Position numbers and translations under genes: made by a program. Below, piece after piece: positions 10,724 through 21,916 of a DNA stretch of 64,000 bases. Each line of letters opens with the position of its first letter. Position 1 is the first letter of the stretch. This DNA is from Brachionus manjavacas (taxonomy: Eukaryota > Rotifera > Eurotatoria > Ploima > Brachionidae). The stretch covers positions 603,501 through 667,500 of the forward strand of contig JAHQIY010000005.1 of NCBI GenBank assembly GCA_019054805.1, in the 5' to 3' direction. The notes beneath the pieces were generated by a model that did not search any database, was not told the DNA's origin, and was given only the letters and a program-made list of their open reading frames with translations.

Positions 10724-11215
10724 TTAGATTATTAAAATATTTATTAATAAACTACAGGAATCACATTCTAAACCAAGAATAAATGAGTCAACAGTGACTA
10801 AACCTGAGTTCGAACTATTTGATTGTTCTAATAAGATTTCATTTATTTGTTTTTGATTGAATCTGTAAATACTTCCACACCGGCAACTACGGGTGTATTC
10901 ACCTGAATTGCTATCAAATTCGAAATCTTTTTTCAAGCTTGATACAAACAAGTTTTCTTCATTGTTGTCAAAATGTTCAAAATCATCACTTTTTTTTTTC
11001 AAATCCTGCTGTTTTAGAATAGAATCATATGTTTTACGCTCTAAAGCACTACTTAATATTTTATATGCTGATTGAATTTGAAGAAATTTATCTTCAGACT
11101 TTTCGCAGCCTAAATTTTTATCAGGATGATAAATGAGTAATAATCGGTGATAGCTTTGTTTTATTTGCTCCTGACTTGAAGATCTATCACACTCTAATAA
11201 ATCATATGCGTTCAT
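10724..11215 (-). CDS. dph4: DPH4 / DNAJC24, J-protein for diphthamide synthesis
   Basis: An intronless gene of 163 codons. Residues 1-70 form a J domain beginning MNAYDLLECDRSSSQEQIKQ with the HPD tripeptide at 30-32, which stimulates Hsp70 ATPase. After an acidic linker, residues about 107-160 form the CSL/DPH-type zinc ribbon: CRCG at 111-113 and CDSCSLLI at 151-158, giving the four zinc-binding cysteines C111, C113, C151 and C154. DPH4 delivers electrons or iron with DPH3 to the DPH1-DPH2 radical enzyme that starts diphthamide formation on eEF2. Length agrees with the family (human about 149). The loop between the two Cys pairs is longer than usual. The start is the first Met, immediately before the J domain. 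Assignment is firm. Confidence 0.93.
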   Translation of the reverse strand: MNAYDLLECDRSSSQEQIKQSYHRLLLIYHPDKNLGCEKSEDKFLQIQSAYKILSSALERKTYDSILKQQDLKKKSDDFEHFDNNEENLFVSSLKKDFEFDSNSGEYTRSCRCGSIYRFNQKQINEILLEQSNSSNSGLVTVDSFILGLECDSCSLLINILII

Positions 11216-12386
11216 TTATCTAAATTTAAAAAAAATCAAATTTTAGATAACAAAAAATTGATAATTAAAAACAACAAAATTTGTTAACTGGTCAATGGAC
11301 GCCACAAATTGACTAATTTTATTCTAATTTTAGAAATAGATAAAAAATTGAATTAGTAAGAAAAACGAAACTTAAGAATGATTACAGCTGCAAAAATAAA
11401 TTATTTTATTTTCAAAAAATACAGTTTTACATTAAATTAGGTTTAAAATTGATTTTTATTAAATTATTTAAATAAATTTTGGAATCTTTTTAATTTATTT
11501 AAAAAGCATTATTTGAATGTCAGTAAAAAGAAAATGTTTTAAGGAGATATTCACGCTTAAGCTTTATTAAGAAATTTTTTTTTTTTTTCAAAAGGATTAC
11601 CGAAAAATATTTGATTTTTTAATGTTATTAAAAAGTTAATTTAGTAATTGATTCAGTTTAAGTTTTATCTATATATAATTTAAAAAAAAACTAACTAAAA
11701 CTTTTATTTTATATTCAAATCTTAAAAAGCACTCAACTCATCTTAATCTACAACTAGATTTGAAAATTTTTTTTCAACATTACTTGATCCATTTTCTTTT
11801 CCTTCTAAAACTTGGTCAATGATAATTTAATGAACTATTTTTGAAACATCACAATATTTAAATTAACAAAAATTTGTTAATTCTTTGATAAAAAAAAAAA
11901 AAAACTTGTTACAAATAATCTTTCACAAATTAAACTATAAAATGAATTTAAACCTGTAAATTTTTAAATTGTCAATGAATTTTTTTAATTCTAATCTTTT
12001 CTTTTGAGATATTTGTAAAGCTACTTGATTAGAAGCAGTACAGAATGAATTTGTCAAAATCGAATTTTTATAAAAATTTACTAAATAATTTTATTAGAAT
12101 AAAAAAAATAAATTTTTAATAAGTATTTGTTTTCGATAACAGTATCAGACAAAATTAAAAAATAAACATCTATAATAATAAGCACTAGATTTCAAAATTT
12201 CTTTAAAATCAACAAATTTAAATTTTAAGGAGGAAATCTCCGAGAAAAAATAAAAGGTATAACTTTGATTAATTAAACGAAAATAATAATTCTCGTTTTG
12301 ATCAAATTTGACTGCTTAACTATTCGAAGTTAAGCCGAAAAACTTTTTTCAATAATACTTTTCTAATTTATTTCTAATTAAAATAT
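11216..12386. other. AT-rich spacer between DPH4 and Ral
   Basis: No coding frame or RNA gene is seen. Long A/T homopolymers only. It includes the upstream region of DPH4 and the 3' flank of the canonical Ral gene. Confidence 0.6.
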
Positions 12387-13041
12387 TTAAAGAATAGTGC
12401 ATTTTTTCTTTTTTTTCTTATCTTTTTGTTTTGTATGTGGCTTGCTATTTTCGGCGATTTTCCGATTCCTGATCTCTCGCATCAGATCAAAAAAAGCCTT
12501 GTCCACATTATCTCGAGTTTTGGCCGATGTTTCAATGTACGGCTTCAGCCATTTGTTCGCTTTGTCTGTAGCTATTTCTTCCCGAACCTGGCGATTCTGC
12601 TGTAAGTCTGACTTATTTCCGATCAAAATCAGCGGCACATCCTCGGCATTTTTTACTCGTAGAATTTGTTCCCTTGAAAGAATTCATTTAAAAAATTCAA
12701 AAATGCACTCAATCTCCTCACCTAAACTCGTCCAGAACGTCAAAAGATTCCTGTTCAGTTATGGAAAATACTAGTAAGAACCCCTCGCCACTTCTAAAAT
12801 AATTATCTCTGATTGCTGCGTAGTCCTCCTGACCAGCTGTGTCTAGGATATCTATCTGAACCTCTTCGCCATCTAAAAGAACTTTTTTTCGGTAAGAATC
12901 AGCTTTGGTCGGCTCGTAGTCCTCCACAAACTCATCATACATGTACTGGAGGGTGAGAGCCGATTTTCCGACACCGCCTGAGCCCACCATAATCACCTTG
13001 TAAATAGGAGCTTGCTTTTTGCCATTTTGCGAGCTCGCCAT
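12387..13041 (-). CDS. ral: Canonical Ral GTPase (RalA/B orthologue, two exons)
   Basis: Exons 12722-13041 and 12387-12672 join through a 49-bp GT-AG intron at the arginine of [11 protein letters not shown], giving 201 residues (vertebrate RalA has 206). Landmarks in order are the P-loop [13 protein letters not shown], the diagnostic Ral effector loop [37 protein letters not shown] (switch II), NKSD and ETSAK. A Lys-rich tail ends in CAAX box CTIL, whose terminal Leu predicts geranylgeranylation. Ral couples Ras-RalGEF signals to the exocyst (Sec5, Exo84) and RLIP76 at the plasma membrane, and the effector region is identical in type to Ral proteins binding these partners. The exon structure differs from the divergent Ral-like gene at 174-1003, which has three introns. 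Assignment is firm; RalA versus RalB cannot be applied to invertebrates. Confidence 0.97.
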
Positions 13042-16000
13042 GTCACTTTTTTAAAGACTAGAAAATTTTGGGTTGAAATTTTTTCTGTTTTTAAATTCTA
13101 AAAAAATATGAATTTAAATAAAACAAAGTTTTATTACAGATAGAATAAATTATGTTGATTTAATGGTTCGATTTGGTACCTTTGGTTGAATGCCATTTTG
13201 AGTAACTTGACTTTGAGGAAAGAAATAGAAAATTAGTTGAATAATGAGTGGCATTTTGTAAGGTTTGTATTAACATTGACTAAGACTAGTGAGTAAGATC
13301 TAATTTAAGTCAAAAATAATTATTAATACGAACCGACAAAATAAAATTAACAGTAGGATACATCTTTTAAAAATTTTACCAATATTAGTTTAATTAAAAA
13401 GTTAAATAAACACTTTTGTTTCTTTAAATAGAAACTAGTAATTCAAATTAACTCTGAAGGCTATGGATGGAGATTTTGTTGAAAACTAAAAGTCGATGTT
13501 TACTTCAATGGAACCGAGTTATTTATCGACCTTTTTTTTAAAAATGATATTTTTTTAATTAATAAAATCTTGATTTTTTAATCAGGCAAGAATAAGTCGA
13601 TAAATTCCAGATAAAGATCAGAAAAAAATTTCCGATGCTTTATTTCTTGAGGCCAAATAGTGGAAAACTAAAAAATATGGACAGTGAATATCCAACTTAG
13701 CCTAGTAACTAAAATGAGCATCAAGCTAGTTTCCAGATTTTTTTCTTAAGTTTTTTAAACTATTTATCTATTGATAATTTGATGCACTGGGCGGTCAAAT
13801 GAGAGTTCTGTTTATAAAAAATAAATCAGATTCAGTTTCTGAAATAAACAGAAAATAACAAAATTAATCTCTTTATTATCTTGAAAAAATCATCATTTTT
13901 CCATTAAAACTTAAAAATTTTTTCTTTTTGAAAGGCAATAACTCATGTGATGATTGAAAATGACATAAAATAAGAAGTTGACTCATAAATAGAAATTTTC
14001 ATAACTAAAAAGATAAAACAATATAAAAAAAAAGTTTCTTTTTTAGTGTTTTTTTTTATTTTTCTCTAAAAGTCTTTTAAATGATCAATGAATTTTAAAA
14101 TTATTTTGATAACATTTATCTATCATTTTTTGTAGTTGTTAAATAAAAAAAAAAAAATTGATTTTATTAAAAAGAATTTAATTTTTTTTTGTAATTAATT
14201 GAGAACTTAGAGCACCTTTATTACTTGCCTTAAAGGATTCGACTAAAAAAAAAGAAATGAACTTGCTTAAAAATAAAAGAATCGACTTTAAGAATATAAG
14301 AGAACTTCAAAAAACTTATTATAATAAGAATCATAAATTCTTGATCAATTTTTCGTTATGATTAATCGAGTGAATAAGAAATAACAATGAAAATGATTAA
14401 TTCTATTTACGTTATTAAATTATTTTGTTTACTTGATCTCAAACTGAATTACTACATATAGAACTTATTTTTCAGCACTTAAAGTTTTTATTTATATAAA
14501 TGCTCATATTTTGCCGAATCAATTTTTTGTATAAAAAATCCCAAATTTTAATGAACCCTTTTGTATCTAAAATATCTATCAGATTAAAAATGCTCTAAAA
14601 ATTCACTTTCTGATCTATTTTTCTTATTTATAATTTTTTTTATGTGTTTTGCTTAAAGACCCTTATGGTGCTCACTTAATTAAAAAATTAAATCTGAAAT
14701 AATATTTTAAGATTTTTAATAAAACAAAAGGTAAATTTAGGACGTAGAATTTATTATGAATTTTGTTTTATTACTCAACCATTAATTATTTAAATTCGTG
14801 ATCTAGAGCAAGATTCAATAAAAAAAAATAATTATTTGGTTTATTTTTAATTAAAATTTTAAGTTATTTTTTTTAATGAAAATTTTAAACCTGGCTAACG
14901 TTTGTGAGATTAATGGATTATGATACCAAAGCTCAAAATTAGAACAATAACATTTACACAAAAATATTTTTGTTTATATCAAATTGTTTAATAGTGTAAT
15001 GAGGAAATCTCAAAGCATAAATTTACGAAACAAAATATTAAAGTATTTTAAGCTCAAATGTTGAATAAGCAAATTCATAAGATTACCCTTTTTATATTTG
15101 ACTAAAATTAATAAGCTTATTATTGTTGAAAAATAATTTGTTGTTGATTAAAGTAACTTAAATTCTCTTTTTTTTTTCTAATCCAGAAAAAAAAATAAAC
15201 CTTGCCATATTTTTTTTTAATTCTTATGAATTCAAAAAATTTTTAATTAGTAACTCAATTTAGTAAAAAAAAATATTTTTCATGTTTTTTTATAATTTCA
15301 AAAATTTTTTTTAATATTTGTATTGTTAATTTTCTCACCAACCTTTGACTTTTAAATAATTATAATTTGCTAGAAAAAACTTTGATTAATTTATGAGGGC
15401 TAATGTATTTTTTATTAATGTTTTTTTACGATTTAGTGTTTTAAATGCATGTTATTATAAAAGAATTTATTTTTTTTTCATCTTAATTTTGTAAGATTCG
15501 CTAATGTTTCTCAAAAAAATATTAAGAGGCAAATTTATTTTTAATTAAAATTTTTTTTAAAAAGCCCGATTTCACCGAGCCCAAGAAAGGACATTTTTCT
15601 TCATCATTCCGTAATTAAGCTTTCTAATTACTGTATTTATCAGATCATAATTTTGAATTTTTGAAATTTTGGCACATTTAAGGCTGGTATCAATCAATAT
15701 ATCAAATAAAATTTAAAATGTGTCATTTTTTTAAGTTTCCTAATAAAAAAGTTAGGATAGAATTTTATTGAGGGTTTAAATTTTTCTCGCTTGAAAATAG
15801 AGATTTTTTTATTTCTCTAAGATATACTACAAAGGTCTTATCAAGTATCATCTATCATTCATATTGCACTTACTGCACTTTTTTAACTTGATGAAATTTT
15901 CATAAAATTACTTTAATTGCTTTGATTTTAAAATCGACAAGAATTTTAGAGAAATTCTTCGATCCAATGCTTGAATGCTAGGAAGTTATTTTAAATAAAA

Positions 16001-16251
16001 AAAATTTTAATTAATACTTATTAATTAATTGACCAGGCTTGTGCATAAGTCATTTTAAAGTCTTTTAAAAGTCAAGCCAGTGACTTATATATTCCAATTC
16101 AATCAAAGAGACCAAAGGTCAAAACCTATAAAGGGATGATTGAGCCTGAAAAAATTAATAAAAAAAACACATAAAAATTTATAGAATTAATAAAAAATTA
16201 GATTTCTGAAATTAATACCAAAATTAGAAAAAATTTTACAAAAATTTATGA
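13042..16251. other. Gene-free AT-rich spacer
   Basis: I found no coding frame, RNA gene or recognisable element. Near 16028-16084 a small imperfect palindrome is built of AAGTC/GACTT words (ATAAGTCA ... TGACTTAT). This word family recurs at 6543-6580, 32440-32500 and 45570-45895, where it belongs to inverted-repeat elements. Confidence 0.55.
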
Positions 16252-16298
16252 AAATTAAATTAATGTTATTGTTTATTCTTCGTTTAAATAAGACAAAA
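16252..16298. repeat. 47-bp segment duplicated at 18106-18152
   Basis: The sequence around TGTTATTGTTTATTCTTCG is identical at 16252-16298 and 18106-18152, in the same orientation. At the second site the sub-word AAATTAAATTAATGTTATTG is repeated again at about 18153 and 18171. The first copy is the 3' UTR end of the minus-strand LINE relic, so the second is probably another truncated insertion of that LINE. Confidence 0.7.
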
Positions 16299-17020
16299 TC
16301 TAAATGGAGATCATCAATAAGTAATTTATTGATGAACTTAGAATAAAAATAATCAAACGTTTATTCACCATAATCACTAAACTTTCCTTTAGAAGGAACG
16401 AGATAGTCATTTGAATTTCTTAGATTATAATCAATATTTTTCGAGCGGTTGCTGATTAAAACTTCTCTTAAGTCAACAGGCGATCTTTTTAAATTTACAA
16501 TTTTATGTAAAAAATGAGCAAAACGTTTGATAATTCTATGCAGAAAGCAGTCTATGTTAAATTTATTCAACTCGATATTTAAAGTGTTAAAGTCATCATT
16601 GCCATGAATATTTTGGGCGAATATTTAATAATCTTTGAACACAATAGTAATAAGAATTAGCTAATTTTTGAATTGATCTTTTTGTAAAATATATTGATAA
16701 AGATAGACAGTAGTCAAATAACGATTTGAAGAACTGGAGCTTGACTTTGTGCGATAAGTAAAATAATCTTCTTATAGCATAAAGTCGTTTTTTCTTGAAG
16801 CTTATTACGTGTTGCAAAAAAGTGAGCTTGTTATCAATTATCACTCCGAGAAGTTTAAATTTATCAACAACTTCAACCATAATTTCACCATAAAATCTGA
16901 AAGGAATAAAACAATATCATTTATGTAAATCAAAAATACAAGTGGGCTTAGGACACTTCCCTGGGGGACACCTAAACTTGATTTTTAATAATGTTATTTG
17001 TCTCGACTTAGAATTTTTTT
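16252..17020 (-). mobile_element. LINE relic: RT motif C to the C-terminus, with internal deletion and frameshift
   Basis: On the minus strand 16990-16890 gives SLGVPQGSVLSPLVFLIYIN, the RT block before the catalytic FADD. The sequence then jumps to KLLGVIIDNKLTFLQHV, so the FADD segment is deleted. The frame 16880-16596 continues through CVQRLLNIRPKY. A one-base slip moves homology to the next frame: NIHGNDDFNTLNIEL, then the 16570-16361 frame ending RNSNDYLVPSKGKFSDYGE, a typical LINE ORF2 C-terminus. The 3' UTR runs to about 16252. It is a dead copy of a CR1/jockey-like element. Confidence 0.85.
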
Positions 17021-17229
17021 TTCTTAAGTCTTTTTTCAAAGAAGATGAGTTGGTCTTTAAAAGAATAAGAAAGAGAAAAATTCTTGTTTTTACTTATTTA
17101 TTTAATTCAAACTAAAATCTTATTTATTTATTTATTTAATTTAATATTTAAATTAAATTGATTTCACCAGACGCCTATCGCTACCAATTGACAACAGCAA
17201 CCTTTCATCAAATAAGTTCAAAGACTTTG

Positions 17230-17312
17230 ACTTAAAAGTGTCCGGAAAGACAACTACCTGGAACGGCAATAAAATCTTGTGGATGCGATCATGACTCAAT
17301 GGAGCAGTGAAA
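17230..17312 (-). repeat. Single-unit relic of the minisatellite-bearing TIR element
   Basis: GGAACGGCAATAAAATCTTG followed by GATGCGATCATGACT and CAATGGA corresponds, in reverse complement, to one 40-bp unit of the array at 32591-32892. The preceding bases, AAAGTGTCCGGAAAGACAAC, correspond to that element's terminal inverted repeat. This is a decayed family member that carries only one interior unit. Confidence 0.6.
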
Positions 17313-17534
17313 CTTCAGATATCAATTTTGACTCTTGAACAATTCCCAAGTTGACCATACTTTTTTTCAATTAAATACCAAAAAATTTTTTCTTTCAATG
17401 TCAAGTTAATAGTGATTTTTAAAAAATTAAAGTTAATTCATTATAACAAGTAATAAGTATCCAACTAAAAACAAAGTGTTGGAAATAAAGAATTTACTTC
17501 ATTTACTTTCTAATGGAAAAGATGTCAAGCTCAT

Positions 17535-17819
17535 TTGTTTTGTAATATCTTAATGCGTTTAAATTTTTTTGGAAGCCCTAAAATTTTAAACTCATTTTGT
17601 TTTTTTGGGAATCTGAACTCTCTAATCCGGCCAAATCAAGAGGAGAAGATTTCACTTTATAAAGATAATCTACTTCTTTCTCGACTTCTTTTTTTTGTGA
17701 ATGATTTTCTGTTAAAAAAATTTGACAATAAAATGTTTGCTGATGACACAACTACTAGTTTTTCGTATAAAAATTTAGAGAGTGTATTTGTAAATTTTAA
17801 TTTGTCTGTTATTTTCTAA
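17535..17819 (+). mobile_element. LINE relic: RT fragment with FADD motif
   Basis: The frame ends with FVNDFLLKKFDNKMFADDTT followed by TSFSYKNLESVFVNFN. MFADDTT is the catalytic motif C of non-LTR reverse transcriptases and SYKNLE is typical of the following segment. Upstream codons do not align, and the frame stops at 17819. Orientation is opposite to the relic at 16252-17020. The GC-richer patch at 17880-17945 just downstream may belong to it. Confidence 0.65.
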
Positions 17820-17959
17820 AATGAATGGTGTTTCTATAATAAGATTGATATTAATTTATTTTATTTTAACTTTGTTCCCTTCTTTTCGGCCTTCTTTTAC
17901 TCATCTGCCACAGCCGGGCTTATGAACCCCAACTCCGCGAGCTATGCGCAATGCAGATT

Positions 17960-19005
17960 ATTTATAATAATAATTGGTCAAAAACATTTTTTATGATTTT
18001 TTCTAATAAAACTAGCAAAAATCCTGAAATGGTAAATTTGTGTGGTTATCATATGAAAGTTGTTTAGGAAATAAGTCTTTTGGACTTTAAGATTGATCAA
18101 GGTTAAAATTAAATTAATGTTATTGTTTATTCTTCGTTTAAATAAGACAAAAATTAAATTAATGTTATTGAAATTAAATTAATGTTCCAAAGCTATATAT
18201 AAAAAAAATTTTCTATTTACAATACAAAATTTAATTAATATAGATTTTGTTAGAAAATTTAAAAGATATGATTTAAATTTTACAGTGTTTAATTTTTCTA
18301 ATTAATCAAAACTATTATTTTATTTTATTTTTTTTAAAGAAATCAACTTTTTTTTACAATTAAATAAATAAATGAAGTGTTAATCAGTCTATTAGACAAG
18401 GGCAGCCTGTTGATTAGCTTTGAAATTTTAAATTGTAAAAAGATAATCTAGCTTGAATAAATTTTATATGAAATTATTTTTTTGATATAATGAGTACATT
18501 TTCATTTTTTTGCATTAAGAGGATATCTTTATCAATAAATATAGTTTATTTAATTAATTTTGTTTATTAGCCGGAAATCAGTGGATTTTTACGATAATGG
18601 ATTTCAAAATAAAATATGACAAATGACAAAAAATTTGAAATCAAAAAAATTGTGAAATTTTTTCAAAGATATAAGATCTAGCAATTTAACCTTCAATTAA
18701 ACTCTTACAGTCTTTATAGAAATCAATGTTCCATAATAAACATTATAATGAGAAATGGGTTACTCATAAATATTATTAATTATCCGCGTATAATATATAT
18801 AAAAAACAAAATTTTTTAGTTACAAAACAAAAATACTGAAAATAGGTTTATTTTTAATCAACAATAACAAAATTAATAGTGCCAAATATAATTAAAAAAG
18901 ATTCGTTTTTTATTTCTTCGAAACAATTATACTCGAAAATAAAAACAAAAAAATTTGAATAAAATAATTAAGCCTTATTTCAAAGCAATATGCAATTGAT
19001 TGTCA
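17960..19005. other. AT-rich spacer
   Basis: Apart from the 47-bp duplicated segment at 18106-18152, I see nothing assignable here. Confidence 0.5.
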
Positions 19006-19011
19006 TTTATC

Positions 19012-19375
19012 ATCTGAGTGTATTTTATTTCCTTTCTAGACTCTAGGATATTTAATGTGTATGACTGCTTAAGCGAAGAATACCAAATAATTGCAGGTGT
19101 CCCTCAAGGCTCAGTAATTAATCCTCTTTTGGTATATATATTAATGGAATCCCCAAAAGACACAAAACAAATAATGAATACTCTCTGCTTTTCGCAGATG
19201 ATCTAGTTGCATTCTTTATTTACTTCAAAAAGGGAAACCTAGAGCATTAGATAATTAAATACACCAATAAACCAGAACAGTGGCTTATTAAGAGGAAAAC
19301 TAAGATATCAGTTGAAAAGCCTTGTCTAGTAGTGTTTTCTAAATATAAGAAAGTTTTAATTTTAAAATAAATTTG
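19012..19375 (+). mobile_element. LINE relic: RT motifs B-C and downstream
   Basis: The reading QIIAGVPQGSVINPLL, then MESPKDTKQIMNTL, is the GVPQGS motif and the following INDIP... segment of a non-LTR reverse transcriptase. A frame change at about 19195 gives ADDLVAFFIYFKKGN, holding the catalytic pair (ADDL). INKYLNK-like and EQWLIKRKTKISVEK segments follow (the W...KT..V.F block). At least one frameshift and one stop break it. Confidence 0.85.
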
Positions 19376-19736
19376 GTTCTAAAAAAAATTTTTACTAATT
19401 ACTTTTGTAAAACCATAAAAATTTTGTTTTTTTAGTTTTATTTTTGCATCAATTTACACAATTATGCTCCTTTTTAATAATATTAGATATTTATAAATAA
19501 AATTTTTCCTTACATCAGTATTGTTGTTTTTATAATGCATGAAAATAACATAAGTAGTAATTATATGCCTTTATTATCACTAATAAAATATTAAAGAATT
19601 TATTTTTGAATCAAATAAAAGTTAAAAATTCCATTTCTGAGACTTTCTAGAATCACTTTTTAAATTTTAAGATTTTCCGATTCCGATTATGATTTTGAGC
19701 ACAATTTAATTAAATTATAATTAAAAAATTACTAAT

Positions 19737-19836
19737 TAATAATAATAATAATAATAAGCTACAGCAGGAGACCTGTGAAGCGAGACTAGATGTAGTTTCG
19801 CTATGGTAGCTATCTTTCTGCGACAAAAAAAAAAAA
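19737..19836 (-). repeat. LINE 3' end with (ATT)n tail, copy 1
   Basis: AATAATAATAATAATAA is followed by a GC-richer block with TGTAGTTTCGCTATGGTAGC. A related block, AGTAGTCCCGCTATAGTAGA, next to AATAATAATAATAA, occurs at 25893-25990 in the same orientation. Read on the minus strand both end in (TTA)n, as expected for a LINE 3' terminus. Confidence 0.5.
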
Positions 19837-19903
19837 ATTTCACATATTTTTACTTTTATTCAGTTATTAAATAATACTCAAGAATATTATAGAATTCATT
19901 CTA

Positions 19904-21636
19904 TTATTGAACCAACTGTTTTGATTTTGCTGTATCCACTTCTGAATTGCTAGTGGTATGCTTTCGTTTGCCTACTGTCGCATTAATTCTTTCTTGCTTC
20001 CGCTGAAAATAATCACCCATATTGTTAACAATTGTTTTAAAATAACTTAGATAATTTTTATCCAAATTATTTCTTAGTTCCAAAGCTAAATAAAACAATG
20101 ATTAAAAATTGAATAAATTTTCTACCATGCTAAAAGATTACGCTTTTCAAATTTTATCTCTGAGTTAAGTTTGGTACGCAATTCCTTAAATTTTGATTCA
20201 TTATCTTCTAAGTCAAACAATTTATTCTGCTCTAATTTTTTAATAGATAAAATTGATTTCTCATCACCCAGATTAGCCATCAAATATAAATTAGAGGAAA
20301 GACTGATAAAATAGTCAATCTGATAAGCCAAATCAATTTTTTGCAAAAATTCCAATCTCTTCTTGTCCATATCATATTTGAAATGTAACAAAAATGTTGA
20401 TTTAAAAACATGCACGAATAAATTTTGAGATTCTGAATCATAATCAAATCTATCAATTCCTTTTATTTCCGTATCTCCGAGAATTGAGTTTAGCTGAAGC
20501 TTTTGAATTTGTTTCAATGATTCCAAGTCCCAGATAATTATACAAGAATCACCAGATGCTGAAACCAAAGTCAATTTATCAATAAAGTCAAATTGAATGA
20601 CAAACCTTAATTTTTAAAATTCTTTAATTTTTTATTTAACCTTAAATAAAAATTACTCTTTGTGACCCAACAGATAACCTTTAATATTATATGAATTCGG
20701 ATAGTGACTGATGCGAATTTTTTCATCTCTATCACTTGTTATAATATATTTTTCATCATGACTCAATTTCTAGCAAAAAAATTAGCTCAATACTTCAAAT
20801 TTAAATAAAAAAAAGATACCATGTCTGTCAACATAGATAAATGTCCCATAATCAAGTTGAATTCAGAGTTATCCAGGTCTTTTAAGTTTATGGAATAAAC
20901 ATCTCCGGTTTTATCCCCTAAAAGAACAACTGATTCTTCTTTGTTTATCAGAAGTTTTGCAGCTTTTTTTTGAAAAGATCTAAAACATTTTTTAAAATTC
21001 GAATTTAAATGTTCAACTTAACTTGGCGTAGCCAGAATTTTAGGAATGGAGATGGCTCAAGATAAAAAAAATCTATTTATCAACTGGAATTCAGATAAAA
21101 TTACTGACACATTTAAAAAACTTTAATAAATTTGACTTAATGCTTCTAAATTAACTTTTCAATAAATAAATTTTTCAATGCTTTTTATCCTTAAAATTTA
21201 AAAATAACCTAAGTTTATGTAAATTCTGGTACAAAATATCAAGCTAGTTAGTTAGTTTTTTTTGTTCTATGGCTGATTTCAGAAAATTTTTTCCTAAAAA
21301 ATTGTTAATAATCGAATTCCCTTTAATTGGCTACGCCTCCGCTTGATTTGAAGCATACTTTTTGGTTATTATTTGATCATTGTTTTTGTAATCGAGTAAA
21401 TAAAAAAATTTTTCCAAGTCAGTCAATGCAATCAAATTTCTTTTTGGTAAAAAGTTTGCAGACGTTATTTCACACGAATGCTTAAACTTATAGGCCGAGA
21501 ATTCACTAAAAAAAAATCATATTTTTTTTTTTTAAAAAATGCTTAATTACTTGTCAAATATTTTTAATAGATGAATTGTATCATAGTTGACTGCTAAGAT
21601 AATCGAGTTATTAAAAAAAAATTGTATATCAAGCAT
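19904..21636 (-). CDS. wdr4: WDR4 / Trm82, non-catalytic subunit of the tRNA m7G46 methyltransferase (six exons)
   Basis: Exons read from the minus strand are 21551-21636, 21359-21505, 20820-20979, 20657-20769, 20126-20605 and 19904-20045, all GT-AG. They give about 375 residues (human WDR4 has 412). The last junction (20046-20125) is the frame-consistent choice but is less certain. WD-repeat landmarks align with human WDR4 in order: [62 protein letters not shown]. The C-terminus has YFQRKQERI and a basic tail, as in human (YLKKKEERL). WDR4 scaffolds METTL1 to methylate G46 in the variable loop of tRNAs. Introns are about 45-80 bp except intron 2 (379 bp), which has swallowed a hAT-like relic. 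An AATAAA lies about 45 nt past the stop. SLC33A1 starts 280 bp upstream of it on the same strand. Confidence 0.93.
21020..21340. mobile_element. hAT-like non-autonomous relic inside WDR4 intron 2
   Basis: The ends TTGGCGTAGCCAGAATTTTA (from 21023) and, inverted, AGGCGTAGCCAATTAAAGGG (ending about 21337) form an imperfect terminal inverted repeat. The word GGCGTAGCCAGGAATTTT is typical of hAT-family termini (CAGTGGCGTAGCC...). The insertion accounts for nearly all the extra length of this 379-bp intron. A clear 8-bp target duplication is not visible, so the copy is old. Confidence 0.6.
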
Positions 21637-21916
21637 TTTCGAAAAATTCTAATTTTTTTTGTAAATTCAAATATTTTTCAATTAAATCAAGGTACAAAAA
21701 TGGTGCTCTCGTTTGAATGAAATTTTTTAATTTTATTTCAGATAAAAATTAACAAAAAATTGTTAAAAATATTTTTTTAATGAAATATCTAATCTTGCAT
21801 TTAAATTTTTTTTTTTTTAAACAAATAATTTATTCAACGAAAAGTGTGTGATGAAATTTTTTTGTATAAAGTTTTAAAAAAAATTAAACTAAAACGACAA
21901 AAATATTATATATTTT

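Noticed and set aside
12397-12774. 125-codon plus-strand frame opposite the Ral gene
   Set aside because: Antisense shadow spanning the exons and intron of the Ral gene; it starts in a poly-T run.
17880-17950. GC-bearing block whose minus strand has TAGCTC and GGTTCATAAGCC, like tRNA A and B boxes
   Set aside because: No cloverleaf or acceptor stem can be drawn, and the B-box is one base too long; at best a SINE scrap.
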